Of a DNA stretch of 64,000 nucleotides, positions 53,165 to 62,488 are shown piece by piece (within the stretch, counting starts at the first letter, position 1; each line of letters begins with the position of its first letter). This stretch comes from Rhodohalobacter sp. SW132 (lineage in GTDB: Bacteria > Bacteroidota > Rhodothermia > Balneolales > Balneolaceae), in assembly GCF_003390325.1 (NCBI RefSeq), contig NZ_QUOK01000004.1, forward strand, positions 328,674 through 392,673, in the 5' to 3' direction. Both the position numbers and the translations under genes were made by a program. A model generated the notes under the pieces. It was given only the letters and a program-made list of their open reading frames with translations, was not told where the DNA came from and did not search any database.

Positions 53165-53419
53165 CTCTACGATATCTCACCTAACTCTGAATTAATCAAA
53201 AAAAACCTTAAACAAATTTGCGAACCTGTCGATACAGGGACTGAAATCTCCTTCCAAATGGCCAGACATTCGTTTGCCGATCTCACAAGATCAAAGGGCT
53301 GGAGAATTAACGATATATCCAAGGCTTTAGGTCATACAAACATCAGAGTTACCGAACAGTAATTGAAGAAATTTGACCGTGCAAACCTGGATTCTAAAAT
53401 GGAAAGTCTCTTTAATTAA
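53165..53419 (+). pseudogene. Tyrosine recombinase C-terminal remnant with a stop at the nucleophile codon
   Basis: Translation from 53165 gives ISFQMARHSFADLTRSKGW and NDISKALGHTNIRVTEQ, the H-x-x-R-like and LGH blocks of Bacteroidota integrases, then TAA at 53360-53362. The family has VTxxYLKxF at this point, and the frame continues LKKFDRANLDSKMESLFN after the stop. Thus the codon for the catalytic tyrosine is the one that became a stop. An in-frame stop also precedes the fragment at 53162, so only the last 85 codons survive. It ends 6 bp before the 313-aa gene. Confidence 0.8.
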
Positions 53420-53425
53420 TTCAAT

Positions 53426-54367
53426 ATGAAGTACCCAAATATGAACGTAGATGATTCAATTCAATCCGATAATGCAAAATATACCTTCAGTTTAGATGAC
53501 CTCATTGGAATAAATAGTTATGATGATGTTTATCCAGACGACAATTTAGTAAATCATGTAGCAGAGCCAGTAATGGCTTATGGATTTGACCAAAGTGAAG
53601 CTTATAAGTCAACGTTCGACATCAATAAAACGGTCAATCCATATATCAGAGATTTAAAGAGTGATGATATCGATCATTTGAAAAAAGTTGTTTCCAGTAC
53701 ACTCAATAATTACAAAAGCATATTGGAACAAAACCCCGAACGAATTCTCAAACTCATAGAGGATTTTGGAAAACATATTAAAGTCATTAATAAAAAATTA
53801 ATGGGCTTTTATGAGCATATTAATGAAATACTTCAAAACATAGACTCTGAAACAGATGATTCATTTAATCTGACAGAAAAAACATTTTTTGAAATTTTGG
53901 ATGATATACAATTAGCTTACTCGATTTTACCTATGAATTCCCTGGATAAAAAAGTACAAGAAGAGATTGAGGCTATTTTACATAGAAGTATTAAGCATCA
54001 CCAGCCGGTGAAGCTAGGGTATATGAGATTGCGAGCGTTACAAGTCGTCCAGAATAATTATCACAGTCATTTGTTTCAGGATAAAATGCACGACTTAGAA
54101 AATGCGTGCCATCGAATAATCACAAAAGAAAAAATTGATGAGGTAAAAAGAGGAATAGATCTATTAACTCCTGAAGGTAGATATAGTATATTTGAGGAGC
54201 TGACTAAGGAGCGTAAAGATGGGACTAAGATGAAAAGAAAAGATGCAGTTGAAATCATAGAGAAAGAACTATTCCTTCGTTACAGGTTACAAATTAAGCA
54301 ATTCCATAATTCCAAAGCTGCTTTTCTTAATACATATGACACTTGGAAAAAACGGTTAGAAGTTTAA
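53426..54367 (+). CDS. Unknown helical protein (313 aa)
   Basis: The protein is mostly alpha-helical and charged, with possible coiled coils (HLKKVVSSTLNNYKSILEQ, then LIEDFGKHIKVINKKLMGFYEH, split here as two helices). It lacks a signal peptide, membrane span or known motif. The N-terminal 60 residues are acidic and unordered-looking. GC content is low, unlike the GC-rich IS66 remnant next to it. The ATG at 53426 lies just beyond the recombinase remnant, so it may be cargo of the lost element. An inverted repeat 71 bp downstream could terminate transcription. Confidence 0.65.
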   Translation: MKYPNMNVDDSIQSDNAKYTFSLDDLIGINSYDDVYPDDNLVNHVAEPVMAYGFDQSEAYKSTFDINKTVNPYIRDLKSDDIDHLKKVVSSTLNNYKSILEQNPERILKLIEDFGKHIKVINKKLMGFYEHINEILQNIDSETDDSFNLTEKTFFEILDDIQLAYSILPMNSLDKKVQEEIEAILHRSIKHHQPVKLGYMRLRALQVVQNNYHSHLFQDKMHDLENACHRIITKEKIDEVKRGIDLLTPEGRYSIFEELTKERKDGTKMKRKDAVEIIEKELFLRYRLQIKQFHNSKAAFLNTYDTWKKRLEV

Positions 54368-54868
54368 ATAGATCGTAAGGAAAAGAGACATTTTGATCCT
54401 ATATAGAAAATGATGGTAAATAAACATTTACTGTTTTGTGTCATTTTTGAAATCACTTATTATTCCGAGTATTAGTGATTTCAATTTTGACACAACTATC
54501 AAGTAAGATGTATGTACCGGTTAGGGTGTTCTGCTTTTTATAGAATTCATTGATACTTTAACTTACACAGCTAATGAAGGTGGGGATAAGTCTGGTATAT
54601 CTTTTCGAAGTAAGGCAAGCTAGATTCAAATGAAAATGGCAAGTAGATATTGATCAAAATTATAATCGTTTATTAAAATTTAACAGTCAACGTTGGTCCT
54701 GAAAAATTCTAAAATGTAATAAGCGGGCATATTCTTAAAGTACTGATCATAAGGTTCTTTATGGTTAGATTAGAAATTATTTTAACTTTTTGCGTGCATA
54801 TGCAGTAGCAGTGTTAGCTTCACCCGCTACTGTCATATACAGGCTCTTATGGGATGGTTAGATAGAAT
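54368..54868. other. AT-rich gap with one inverted repeat
   Basis: The 500-bp interval lies between two genes that converge. Apart from the inverted repeat at 54438-54493 I see no gene or recognisable element. A second weak feature is CAGTAGCAGTG at about 54806. Confidence 0.5.
54438..54493. repeat. 20-bp imperfect inverted repeat (terminator or mobile-element end)
   Basis: GTGTCATTTTTGAAATCACT at 54438-54457 pairs with AGTGATTTCAATTTTGACAC at 54474-54493 with three mismatched positions in an A/T run and a 16-nt loop. It lies just after the 313-aa gene. GC content of the stem is low for a strong terminator. Confidence 0.55.
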
Positions 54869-56212
54869 TTATGGTTTTACTACAGCAATTCTTCTGAAAT
54901 AGCTTTTGAAAGTTGTTGCTTCAATAGCAAACACTCCTCTTGCTCCAAATACAATAGGTTTCCACCAATCCACATGTTTAGCAAGCCAACTACCACTTAA
55001 AGTATAATCAGTATCCCAAGTCATTCCCCAAGGGTTTCTTAGTACTACGTAACGTTTATTATTTTTATAAAACCATCCCAAAACTGAATATGCGTGACTA
55101 GCGGCCAGATTAGAATCTGAATAAGTTACCTTATCTGGAGATGCATCGCCACTGGAGTATGTGCTTGCAACCATTGGATGTATGGTTTTCCTACTTACTG
55201 AATTAGCTCTAATAAATGACCATAGATTAGTGGCTGAATGATCTTTTGTAAGCCTATTTGTAACATTCTTTTCATTTGTTAATTGTTGAACCGCAGTTAC
55301 CGGATTTCCCCATCCACTTGCTGTAATATCAGGTTTATCAGTTGTATTTTGGGTAATCCATTTTGCAAATGCTTTTTCATAAACCCCTGGCCATATTTCT
55401 CCGGGATCAAAGGATCGACAATAAACAAAATTATTAGTTGACGAATTTAATGGTAATTTTTCACTAACCTCAATCTCAGCAGTTTTTTGGTTTTTGGAAC
55501 CTATGCTGCCTATTTGGTGGAATTTTATCATACAGGTAAATTCTTCTTGGGCAGTACCGGTGGATCTTGTTTTGTGAGCAATTAAATAAGGTCTGGTCCA
55601 GGCTACACTGGATAGTGCAGCAATGAAATAACAGTTAGCTACCGCCCCTTGTATAGGATCAAAAAAATCAGCAGCTTTATTAAAGAAATTACCCGGATCT
55701 TCCCAAAGAATATTCTCAGGTTCCCATTCTTTCTTTTTATTACTAACTTTGTCTTTTAATAAAACTAGATTAGATAAATGCTCAGGCCATTCCTTATTAG
55801 ACAGCCTACGCGGTATGCTCGAACCTAAATTTATTTCCAGTTTAAGGTTGTGTGAAGGATCCCTCACTAAGTCCCGAATGTTGATTCCCTTATCACGGTT
55901 ATCTTCGAGAAATTTAATTAAATTGTCAATTGAATCAATATTTCCGGCTTCTGTTTCAACCCCGTCCCCAACTTTCCTTATTATAATATCATCTTGAGCA
56001 ATCTTTTCAAGCGAAAAGTCTCTTTTCAATTGTAGTCCAGCGAATAAAGGGGAGTTAAATTTTGGATCAAATAACTCCTGATAAGGGGTCTGAAGGACTG
56101 TTTCCAAAATTGCTTTCGGATTTTCAACTTTATCCCAATTAATTTTCTTACTAGTAATTAATTCTGCTAAAGCAAAAGGGTTTACAATACCAGTGTTGTC
56201 TTTATTTTTCAT
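54869..56212 (-). CDS. Calpain-family (C2) cysteine protease
   Basis: The protease core starts near residue 165. Gln188 and Cys194 lie in DPIQGAVANCYFIAAL (calpain QGxxxxCxF), His373 in AASHAYSVLGW and Asn393 in VVLRNPWG, so the catalytic set is complete. The first 160 residues are helical and have no calpain-like domain; there is no C2-like or EF-hand domain and no signal peptide. WPGVYEKAFAKW is the usual pre-His calpain block. The gene is divergent from the ECF sigma and kinase genes, with 377 bp between starts. Possible role in regulated proteolysis; target unknown. Confidence 0.88.
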   Translation of the reverse strand: MKNKDNTGIVNPFALAELITSKKINWDKVENPKAILETVLQTPYQELFDPKFNSPLFAGLQLKRDFSLEKIAQDDIIIRKVGDGVETEAGNIDSIDNLIKFLEDNRDKGINIRDLVRDPSHNLKLEINLGSSIPRRLSNKEWPEHLSNLVLLKDKVSNKKKEWEPENILWEDPGNFFNKAADFFDPIQGAVANCYFIAALSSVAWTRPYLIAHKTRSTGTAQEEFTCMIKFHQIGSIGSKNQKTAEIEVSEKLPLNSSTNNFVYCRSFDPGEIWPGVYEKAFAKWITQNTTDKPDITASGWGNPVTAVQQLTNEKNVTNRLTKDHSATNLWSFIRANSVSRKTIHPMVASTYSSGDASPDKVTYSDSNLAASHAYSVLGWFYKNNKRYVVLRNPWGMTWDTDYTLSGSWLAKHVDWWKPIVFGARGVFAIEATTFKSYFRRIAVVKP

Positions 56213-56589
56213 AACGATTCTACTTTTATTAGTCTTACTCTTAAGGCTTTTCAGTTACGCCCCGTTTATTTAAGTGGTCTCTGGTCTCCACTAATCGGTT
56301 CAGGTTTAGAATTTATTTGTCCACACTTGGAAGTCAGCCATATATTATAATAGCTGTCTTTGGTTTAAAGCTTGCCTAAAACGTGTTTATTAACCTACTC
56401 TGCTTGCTTATTACGGGTTCATTAATTAAGTTTTTGTAGCATATTCAGGTATTTTTCTGTAAATGCAATCGGAGAAAAATGAGTCTTCTCTTTTATATAC
56501 ACCGAATCATGTGTGTTTGCATCATTTCGGGATGATAGGTGGCTTGGGCAGTTTATAGAGAGAATTCTATGGGATTCAGAAATAACCAT
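56213..56589. promoter_or_regulatory. Divergent promoter region between calpain and sigma factor genes
   Basis: The two start codons face away from each other across 377 bp of AT-rich DNA with no credible ORF. A Bacteroidota-type -7 hexamer is not certain. It should contain promoters for both directions, possibly one read by the ECF sigma factor itself. Confidence 0.45.
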
Positions 56590-57189
56590 ATGAAGATGTC
56601 CCAACAAGAGACTGTTACAAAACTACTTCGAAATTACCAGGCTGGTAATAAGGAAGCGGTCAATGAGCTCTTCGAGCTTCTTTACAGAGAACTGTATAAT
56701 ATTGCGGACGGGCAGCGAGTCAAGTGGCAGCAAAATAACACCCTTAACACAACTGCCCTCCTTCACGAAACGTACATCAAACTGGTCGATCAGTCACACA
56801 AAAGCTGGGAATCAAGAGCACATTTTGTAGCGACAGCGTCCAGGGCGATGCGTCATATCCTTATAAATTATGCCCGGGACCGTAACCGATTAAAACGCGG
56901 CGGTGACTGGAAAAAAGTTACATTGGGGCAGTTAGAGTTCTCTGATGCTACTAATGAGCTTTTATCGGGCACGCGAATTGAAACCATTGTCTTACTTGAT
57001 GAAGCTTTATCGAAACTTGACGTTATATACCCAAGGCAAAGCCGGATTATTGAATGCCGGATTTTTGGAGGTTTGTCAATCAAGGAGACTGCTGCGGCTC
57101 TCGGGATCTCACCCATTACGGTGACGCGGAGCTGGAAGACGGCCCGGCTTTGGTTGTGCCGTGAACTGGATTCAGGAATGAAATCCTGA
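56590..57189 (+). CDS. ECF-family RNA polymerase sigma factor (Sig-70_X6-like)
   Basis: I start at ATG 56590 (MKMSQQETVTKLLRNYQ), which matches the family start, and not at the longer frame from 56539. Region 2 contains RELYNIADGQRVKWQ, NTTALLHETYIKLVDQ and HFVATASRAMRHILINYARDR. Region 4 has LSIKETAAALGISPITVTRSWKTARLWL. This is the subgroup in which the gene is followed by a Ser/Thr kinase and has no cognate anti-sigma factor. That kinase follows 105 bp downstream here. Likely part of a signalling pair. Confidence 0.9.
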   Translation: MKMSQQETVTKLLRNYQAGNKEAVNELFELLYRELYNIADGQRVKWQQNNTLNTTALLHETYIKLVDQSHKSWESRAHFVATASRAMRHILINYARDRNRLKRGGDWKKVTLGQLEFSDATNELLSGTRIETIVLLDEALSKLDVIYPRQSRIIECRIFGGLSIKETAAALGISPITVTRSWKTARLWLCRELDSGMKS

Positions 57190-57294
57190 GATTTATTTGG
57201 GGAGATTAATTTGAAGGGGTCTCAAATATCGCAGGGAATATTTATTCCATGTGTCGGCAGGTACTAATCACTGTTGAATTAATCGCATGATCTA

Positions 57295-60177
57295 ATGGAA
57301 AAACTGGATCAATGGTTAAAAATTGAAACACTGATCGAGCAATCATTAGCCTTGCCACCTGAAAAACGTTTCGGTTTTCTTAGCCGTGAGTGCGGAACCG
57401 ATGAGGGCCTTCGAACCGAAATTGAATCCCTACTTCTCCATAGTGACACAGCTGATCAATTCATCCGAGATATTTCCGAAAAAGTAGTTTCACCTTCATT
57501 TGAAGAACTATTGGAGATACAGCCTGCCGCTAATAAAGATGACGAACTTCAGATCATCGGGCAAAAAGTTGCACATTACAATATAATTGAAAAGCTGGGC
57601 AGCGGCGGCATGGGGGTCGTTTACAAAGCCTATGATACAAAACTGAATCGAACAGTGTCGCTGAAGTTCCTGAACCCCCCATTCTTGCAATCGGAGGATG
57701 ACAAGCAGCACTTACTACTTGAAGCGCAGGCAGCCGCTGCTCTGAGCCATCCTAATATTTGTACAATCTACCAGATCAATGAATACGACGGACAGCAATT
57801 CATTGTCATGGAATTCATTGACGGGGTAACATTACGGGAAAAACTTACTCCCGATGACTGTACTCCCAAAATGCAGGAATCCAATGCTTCAGAACTGAAT
57901 ATTGAAACTGCAATCGACTATTCCATACAGATTGCTGAAGCCCTGCAGAAAGCACATGAAAAAGAGATCATCCACCGTGACATCAAACCTGAAAACATTA
58001 TGGTGGATTCGAAAAATCGAATCAAAGTAACGGATTTCGGACTTGCAAAATTTATTGGGCCTGGGAATTTGACAAAGGACCGGCATGAACTCGGTACTCT
58101 AGCATATATGTCGCCGGAACAGATACAAAAAGGATCGGTTGATCAACGATCAGATATTTTTTCCTTAGGTGTTGTACTCTATGAGATGCTTACCGGTTTA
58201 CACCCATTTGGATGTGAGAATAAATCAGATACAATCTATTCGATTGTGAACAAAGATCCGGCTGCTCTATCGGAAATTCTCCCGCAAAAATTTGCAGGAT
58301 TGTCAACCCTGGTTAACAGGGTTCTGGAAAAAGATCCGGATAATCGTTATCAATCACTACATCATCTTGTTAAGGATTTAAAGTGCTGTGCCGGGACTTT
58401 ACCCATGCTGGTTGAGGCACCTGATACCTCGCAATATTCAATTCTTTTACGCACCAAAGTGGTAAGCAGAACGGTTATTTTAGCACTGGTTTTTTTTTCA
58501 GGTTCCTGGTTTTTGTCTCCGGGATATGAATCTGCAGCCGGTAATCTGCATAATTCTATTGTAGTACTTGAGCTCGAAAATCTGAGTCCCGATCCTGCTC
58601 ATACATATATTTCCGACAGTATTCACGAGGAGATTATCAACCGACTGGCGGGTATCAGTTCTATCACAGTTTTTGCACATAGCTCCGTGACCGGTTATCC
58701 GCCTGAGGAACGGGATTTGCAGCAGATAAGTGAAGATCTTGGAGTTACAACAGTGATGGAAGGCGCAGTTCAAAGATTTGGGGAAAAATTGCGTGTTTCG
58801 ATTACATTAACCGATACAGAGAGCAAAACAACTGTTTGGTCTGCTACCTATGAAGATGACATTGATAGTTTTTATGATATTCAGGGTCGCATCGCACGTG
58901 AAGTTGCAGAAGCTCTTGAGGTAAAACTATCGTCCGATGAACAAAATCGCCTAGATGAGCAGTTGACCGAAAGTTCAGTGGCATATGATTTCTATATTCG
59001 TGCCCTTGAATATAACAGCCGGCCGGGGCCTCTGCGGGATCATTATCTTACCACAGAATTACTGCTCAAAAGATCTCTAGAAGAAGATCCGGAATTTGCC
59101 CAAGCTTATGCATTGCTTGCGATAACGTATTCAAATCTATACTGGTTTTTTGGTCAGACGCCTGAGCGATTACAAAAAATAAAGGAAGCAGCCGAACAGG
59201 CGCATCTACTGGCCCCGGAACTACCTGAAACTCACCTTGCACTTGGCCTGTATTATTACTGGTCGGATATGGATTATAATCGGCCTTTAACATATTTCAA
59301 ATCGGCTCTGCAAAAATTCCCTAACCATCCTCAATTACATCTTTTTATGGGTTTAACGTACCGACGGGCAGGAAGCTGGGAGAAAGCGGAGAAACATTTG
59401 AAAAAAGCGCTTAATCTTGATCCGCGAAATATTAGCCCTCACCTGGAGCTGTCCTGGCTCTATATTTGGACCCGGGAATATGATAAAGCAGAAACGAAGG
59501 TCATGAGACAGATTGATCGGTTTCCGGATATGCCCCTCAATATGTTTAAAGCTTATATAAATTATCATAGGGATGGTTCTTTTAATGAGGTTAAAACCTG
59601 GGGAGAAAAGAGGTCGAAGATGTTGGAACTGGAAATCTATTTTTATGGCATTTTCAATTATTATAACCGGGATTGGGAAAGTGCATTGCTGGTCTTTGAA
59701 AGTATCGAACCGGAAATAGCCATTGATACTGATAATAGTTTTATACCCCGGCTTTATCCGATCGCCAAATCTCTTCAGTTACTGGGTGAAAGAGTGGAGT
59801 CTCTGACTTATTACAAACAGATCCAAGTACAGCTGGAAGAATTACGTGATAAGTATCCGAATGATCCACGCTATCGTACGATTTTAGGTAAAGTGTATGC
59901 TAGGATAGGTGAATCTGAAAATGCTATCCGGGAAGGAGAAAAAGCTATTGACCTGGTACCCTATGCTCAAAACACTTATCTGGGAGCATGGTTTGCATTA
60001 GATTTGGCTGAAATATATACATTAGCAGGTAAACACGGCAAGGCTATAGATCAACTTGAGTTTTTACTCTCAGTGCCCGGTTTTGTATCAAAAAACGATT
60101 TACAATTATCGCCAACATGGGATCCACTTCGGGAGTACCCGGAATTCCGGGAAATTGTGGAAAACAGAATTGAATAA
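57295..60177 (+). CDS. Ser/Thr protein kinase with transmembrane segment and TPR repeats
   Basis: The cytoplasmic kinase has a glycine loop LGSGGMGVVYKAYD at about 101-114, Lys124, HRDIKPENIM with Asp229, DFGLAKF at 247-253 and MSPEQIQKG. A single span lies near residues 385-402 (VILALVFFSGSWFLSPG). Beyond it is a FlgO/TolB-N-like segment (VVLELENLSPDPAHTYISD) with a conserved FGEKLRVSITLTD, then about eight TPR-like units (ALNLDPRNISPHLELSWLY). The N-terminal 80 residues resemble the extension found in the same family (LIEQSLALPPEKR). It follows the ECF sigma factor and may act with it. Confidence 0.92.
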   Translation: MEKLDQWLKIETLIEQSLALPPEKRFGFLSRECGTDEGLRTEIESLLLHSDTADQFIRDISEKVVSPSFEELLEIQPAANKDDELQIIGQKVAHYNIIEKLGSGGMGVVYKAYDTKLNRTVSLKFLNPPFLQSEDDKQHLLLEAQAAAALSHPNICTIYQINEYDGQQFIVMEFIDGVTLREKLTPDDCTPKMQESNASELNIETAIDYSIQIAEALQKAHEKEIIHRDIKPENIMVDSKNRIKVTDFGLAKFIGPGNLTKDRHELGTLAYMSPEQIQKGSVDQRSDIFSLGVVLYEMLTGLHPFGCENKSDTIYSIVNKDPAALSEILPQKFAGLSTLVNRVLEKDPDNRYQSLHHLVKDLKCCAGTLPMLVEAPDTSQYSILLRTKVVSRTVILALVFFSGSWFLSPGYESAAGNLHNSIVVLELENLSPDPAHTYISDSIHEEIINRLAGISSITVFAHSSVTGYPPEERDLQQISEDLGVTTVMEGAVQRFGEKLRVSITLTDTESKTTVWSATYEDDIDSFYDIQGRIAREVAEALEVKLSSDEQNRLDEQLTESSVAYDFYIRALEYNSRPGPLRDHYLTTELLLKRSLEEDPEFAQAYALLAITYSNLYWFFGQTPERLQKIKEAAEQAHLLAPELPETHLALGLYYYWSDMDYNRPLTYFKSALQKFPNHPQLHLFMGLTYRRAGSWEKAEKHLKKALNLDPRNISPHLELSWLYIWTREYDKAETKVMRQIDRFPDMPLNMFKAYINYHRDGSFNEVKTWGEKRSKMLELEIYFYGIFNYYNRDWESALLVFESIEPEIAIDTDNSFIPRLYPIAKSLQLLGERVESLTYYKQIQVQLEELRDKYPNDPRYRTILGKVYARIGESENAIREGEKAIDLVPYAQNTYLGAWFALDLAEIYTLAGKHGKAIDQLEFLLSVPGFVSKNDLQLSPTWDPLREYPEFREIVENRIE

Positions 60178-61043
60178 TTAAACTTAACTCTGAATCCTCT
60201 CTATGCCACTTTTTCTTCTTCCCTATGAATGGAAATTCACTCATTTATTTTATCTATTTTTTAAACAAAGCGCACTATAATCGAGTATGGGGTTTGGCCC
60301 AAGATTGAGCCTAGTATTCCTTTTTATAATTATCCGAGATGATCGAAAAATGTCACTAACAATTACTCAATGCTCTCTTTCAACGGTCAAAAACAAACAA
60401 TTCTTTCACACCTACAATAGTACTGTTTTAAAACTAACCTTAGCGCAGCAAATCATCCCGATTAAATCTTAGTAAGGTTGAAGATCAATACTTCATCCAA
60501 CTAAAGCCCAAATACTATTTCTTGAGCTGGCTTCTCCTACCACTGTCATGTCAACTGCCCAAATTAATGCCTATTTGGCTACAACCGGATAGATTTTAAA
60601 GAAAATGATGAAGCAGTGGATAGGGACGGAAAGAGATTGAAACTCCAATTACTTGCAGAGAATATTCCCCTTTCTCATAAGATAATAAATAGCCTTGATG
60701 ATACCAGTTTATCTACGTTGAAATTAAATTCATTCATTCTTTCTCCTCTCGAAGGCAACTTGCTACAAAACCTTGAATCGCTAGCCCACGTAATACGTCA
60801 CAAGTTTCAAGTTCAACAATGAAATGTCAGCACCAAAGCATAACCGATTTATTCATTTTCCAACATTCTCAAACTTTTCTGAACTTTTTTTGCAGTCAAT
60901 TCTTAATCACCCGCCACGTAAGTCACTGTTTTTATTAAGCACCTGACATTGTCCAAGCCCTGTTCTGACAATGTCCTCTGGAATCCCAGGGCACGTAGCG
61001 AGACCTTAGGTACGTCAACTACAACGAAAACCAAGGTGAAACA
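60178..61043. other. Gene-poor interval before the mobile-element genes
   Basis: This 866-bp stretch has two short plus-strand ORFs (60287-60472 and 60616-60822). The second can be read back to FGYNRIDFKENDEA and may be the end of a lost gene; neither has convincing support. The part after 60900 rises in GC and includes the inverted repeat listed next, and an element boundary could lie near it. Confidence 0.45.
60945..60975. promoter_or_regulatory. Perfect 9-bp inverted repeat, possible operator or transfer-origin site
   Basis: GACATTGTC at 60945-60953 and GACAATGTC at 60967-60975 are perfect reverse complements with a 13-bp spacer. They lie 69 bp before the HTH gene, a position suited to autoregulation by that protein or to a nick site. 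No other copy was found. Confidence 0.45.
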
Positions 61044-61325
61044 ATGGACGTACTTACACAGCTCCGCTCGGAATTAGAAGAGCTATATGACTTCGCAAAA
61101 GAGATCAACCAAACGCTGGACCGATCTAACAACAAGCTTTCGAATAAAGAATCCTACGATAAGCGGTGGCTCACAAATATTGAGGCGATGACATATTTGG
61201 GGGTTTCCAAATCAACGCTTCAACGCTACCGCAGTGACGGACTGCTACCCTATAGCAAAATTGGCCTGAAACTCTACTACAAGGTGTCCGATATCGAAAC
61301 CCTGCTCAAACAAAACCAGACGTAA
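61044..61325 (+). CDS. Excisionase-like helix-turn-helix protein
   Basis: Residues of about 40-93 match the HTH_17 type: KRWLTNIEAMTYLGVSKSTL, then QRYRSDGLLPYSKIGLKLYY, where the second part is the winged hairpin. The first 38 residues form a helix that may oligomerise (LRSELEELYDFAKEINQTL). At 93 aa it has the usual size of Bacteroidota mobile-element regulators. The gene is 5 bp from the next one. Excision or expression control are both possible. Confidence 0.75.
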   Translation: MDVLTQLRSELEELYDFAKEINQTLDRSNNKLSNKESYDKRWLTNIEAMTYLGVSKSTLQRYRSDGLLPYSKIGLKLYYKVSDIETLLKQNQT

Positions 61326-61330
61326 TAGCC

Positions 61331-62107
61331 ATGATTGATCACCAACGTGATGCTACAAAATCTGACTACTTATGGGTGCCGGTTGAATTGTGTGAATTCA
61401 CGTTGAAGAATAATTTTACCCGGCAGTTGAGGCTGTACCTCTACCTGAACTGGGTTTCAAGCGGATTGCTCAGAATGGACACCGAGTTAAGAACGAGCAG
61501 TTCTAGCGCTCTTGACATATCCGTCAGGACGATGTACAGGAATTTGAAAGGTCTTATGAAACGAAACTGGGTTGGGCAAAACCCAGCCACAAAAACCTAT
61601 TTCATCAGGGGATTTGAAAATGTCAGAGCCATTGAAGGGTTCAGATCCAGAAGTGCAGCCAAGCTATACATAACCAACTTACAGGATACTAAAACACTCC
61701 AGGGATTTTGTACTGCAGCAATCGTTGGTAACAGAGCATTTAGAAGAAAATGGGAGGAAGGTCGTCTGAACGGAAAATCCGACGTTCATACCAGGACACC
61801 TTCTTCCCACCAATTTATAGAATGTTCAGCGAGCTATCTGAATATGATCCTTTCTCTATCTATACCTACCTGTCACAGGTTGAAACAGAGAGCGTTGGCC
61901 AATGGCTTCATACATCTGAAAAAGAATGAAGCCCCTATTGAATATCGGTCTTCAAACATATGGGAAATCAATAAGTACCGGAAAGCTATGGGGCATTACT
62001 TCATTAAAGTAAACCGCAGCGGGGTACATACAGAGGTCAGGCCGGATCTGGTTTCCTCAAATCTGAAATATAAAACAAGAAAGAACATCAGACCTCAGTC
62101 GGACTGA
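61331..62107 (+). CDS. Mobile-element protein with two putative helix-turn-helix segments, unknown function
   Basis: The 258-residue protein includes LDISVRTMYRNLKGLMKRNWV, a winged-helix-like segment with a likely recognition helix, and a second similar segment, LSIPTCHRLKQRALANGF. The N terminus ELCEFTLKNNFTRQLRLYLYLNW resembles replication or regulatory proteins of Bacteroidota plasmids, but I cannot match it to a named family. It is read 5 bp after the HTH gene. Possible replication initiator or regulator. Confidence 0.55.
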   Translation: MIDHQRDATKSDYLWVPVELCEFTLKNNFTRQLRLYLYLNWVSSGLLRMDTELRTSSSSALDISVRTMYRNLKGLMKRNWVGQNPATKTYFIRGFENVRAIEGFRSRSAAKLYITNLQDTKTLQGFCTAAIVGNRAFRRKWEEGRLNGKSDVHTRTPSSHQFIECSASYLNMILSLSIPTCHRLKQRALANGFIHLKKNEAPIEYRSSNIWEINKYRKAMGHYFIKVNRSGVHTEVRPDLVSSNLKYKTRKNIRPQSD

Positions 62108-62164
62108 TTCAACCATCAATGCAGGACATGAATAAACGAATACAAATAAGACACAGAAGCTTGA

Positions 62165-62485
62165 AAGGAACGCCGTGGTATTCTGCACGGACTCGAATGG
62201 GCGCGCCAGCTCAACCTAATCCAGGGGCTCGTCCTCTTATCGGGCCAGTCGATGCTTGCGGTGGCATTCTCGCCGGTACCCCCTCCCTGGCTCAAGAGCT
62301 TTGTGGCCCGATGTGTCCGGGTAGAGGGGGTGACGAGGCACTGTCGTTTGCTGCGTGGCCTCTACGGGGTGAAGGCTTTACGATGGCTATTTGCCAAGCT
62401 GGAAAGCAATCACTCACCCAGTAGGCCTATGAAATCCAGCTACTTCAAGACTCACAGACAAATGAAACTTTTCACCAAATCTATC
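62165..62485 (+). other. GC-rich leftover reading frame before ParA
   Basis: Between the 258-aa gene and ParA, the ParA frame runs open upstream of its ATG. It reads GILHGLEWARQLNLIQG, LVLLSGQSMLAVAFSP and GVTRHCRLLRGLYGVKAL. This looks like the end of another coding sequence joined in frame and not part of ParA, because ParA proteins begin KTISITNQKGG. No start codon makes sense for it alone. Confidence 0.4.
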
Positions 62486-62488
62486 ATG

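Noticed and set aside
60616..60822. 68-codon ORF after the Ser/Thr kinase gene
   Set aside because: Codons look plausible but there is no start or family; kept only as possible debris within the intergenic description.
62119..62424. 101-codon ORF upstream of ParA
   Set aside because: It overlaps another open frame continuous with ParA, has repeat-like composition and no plausible family.
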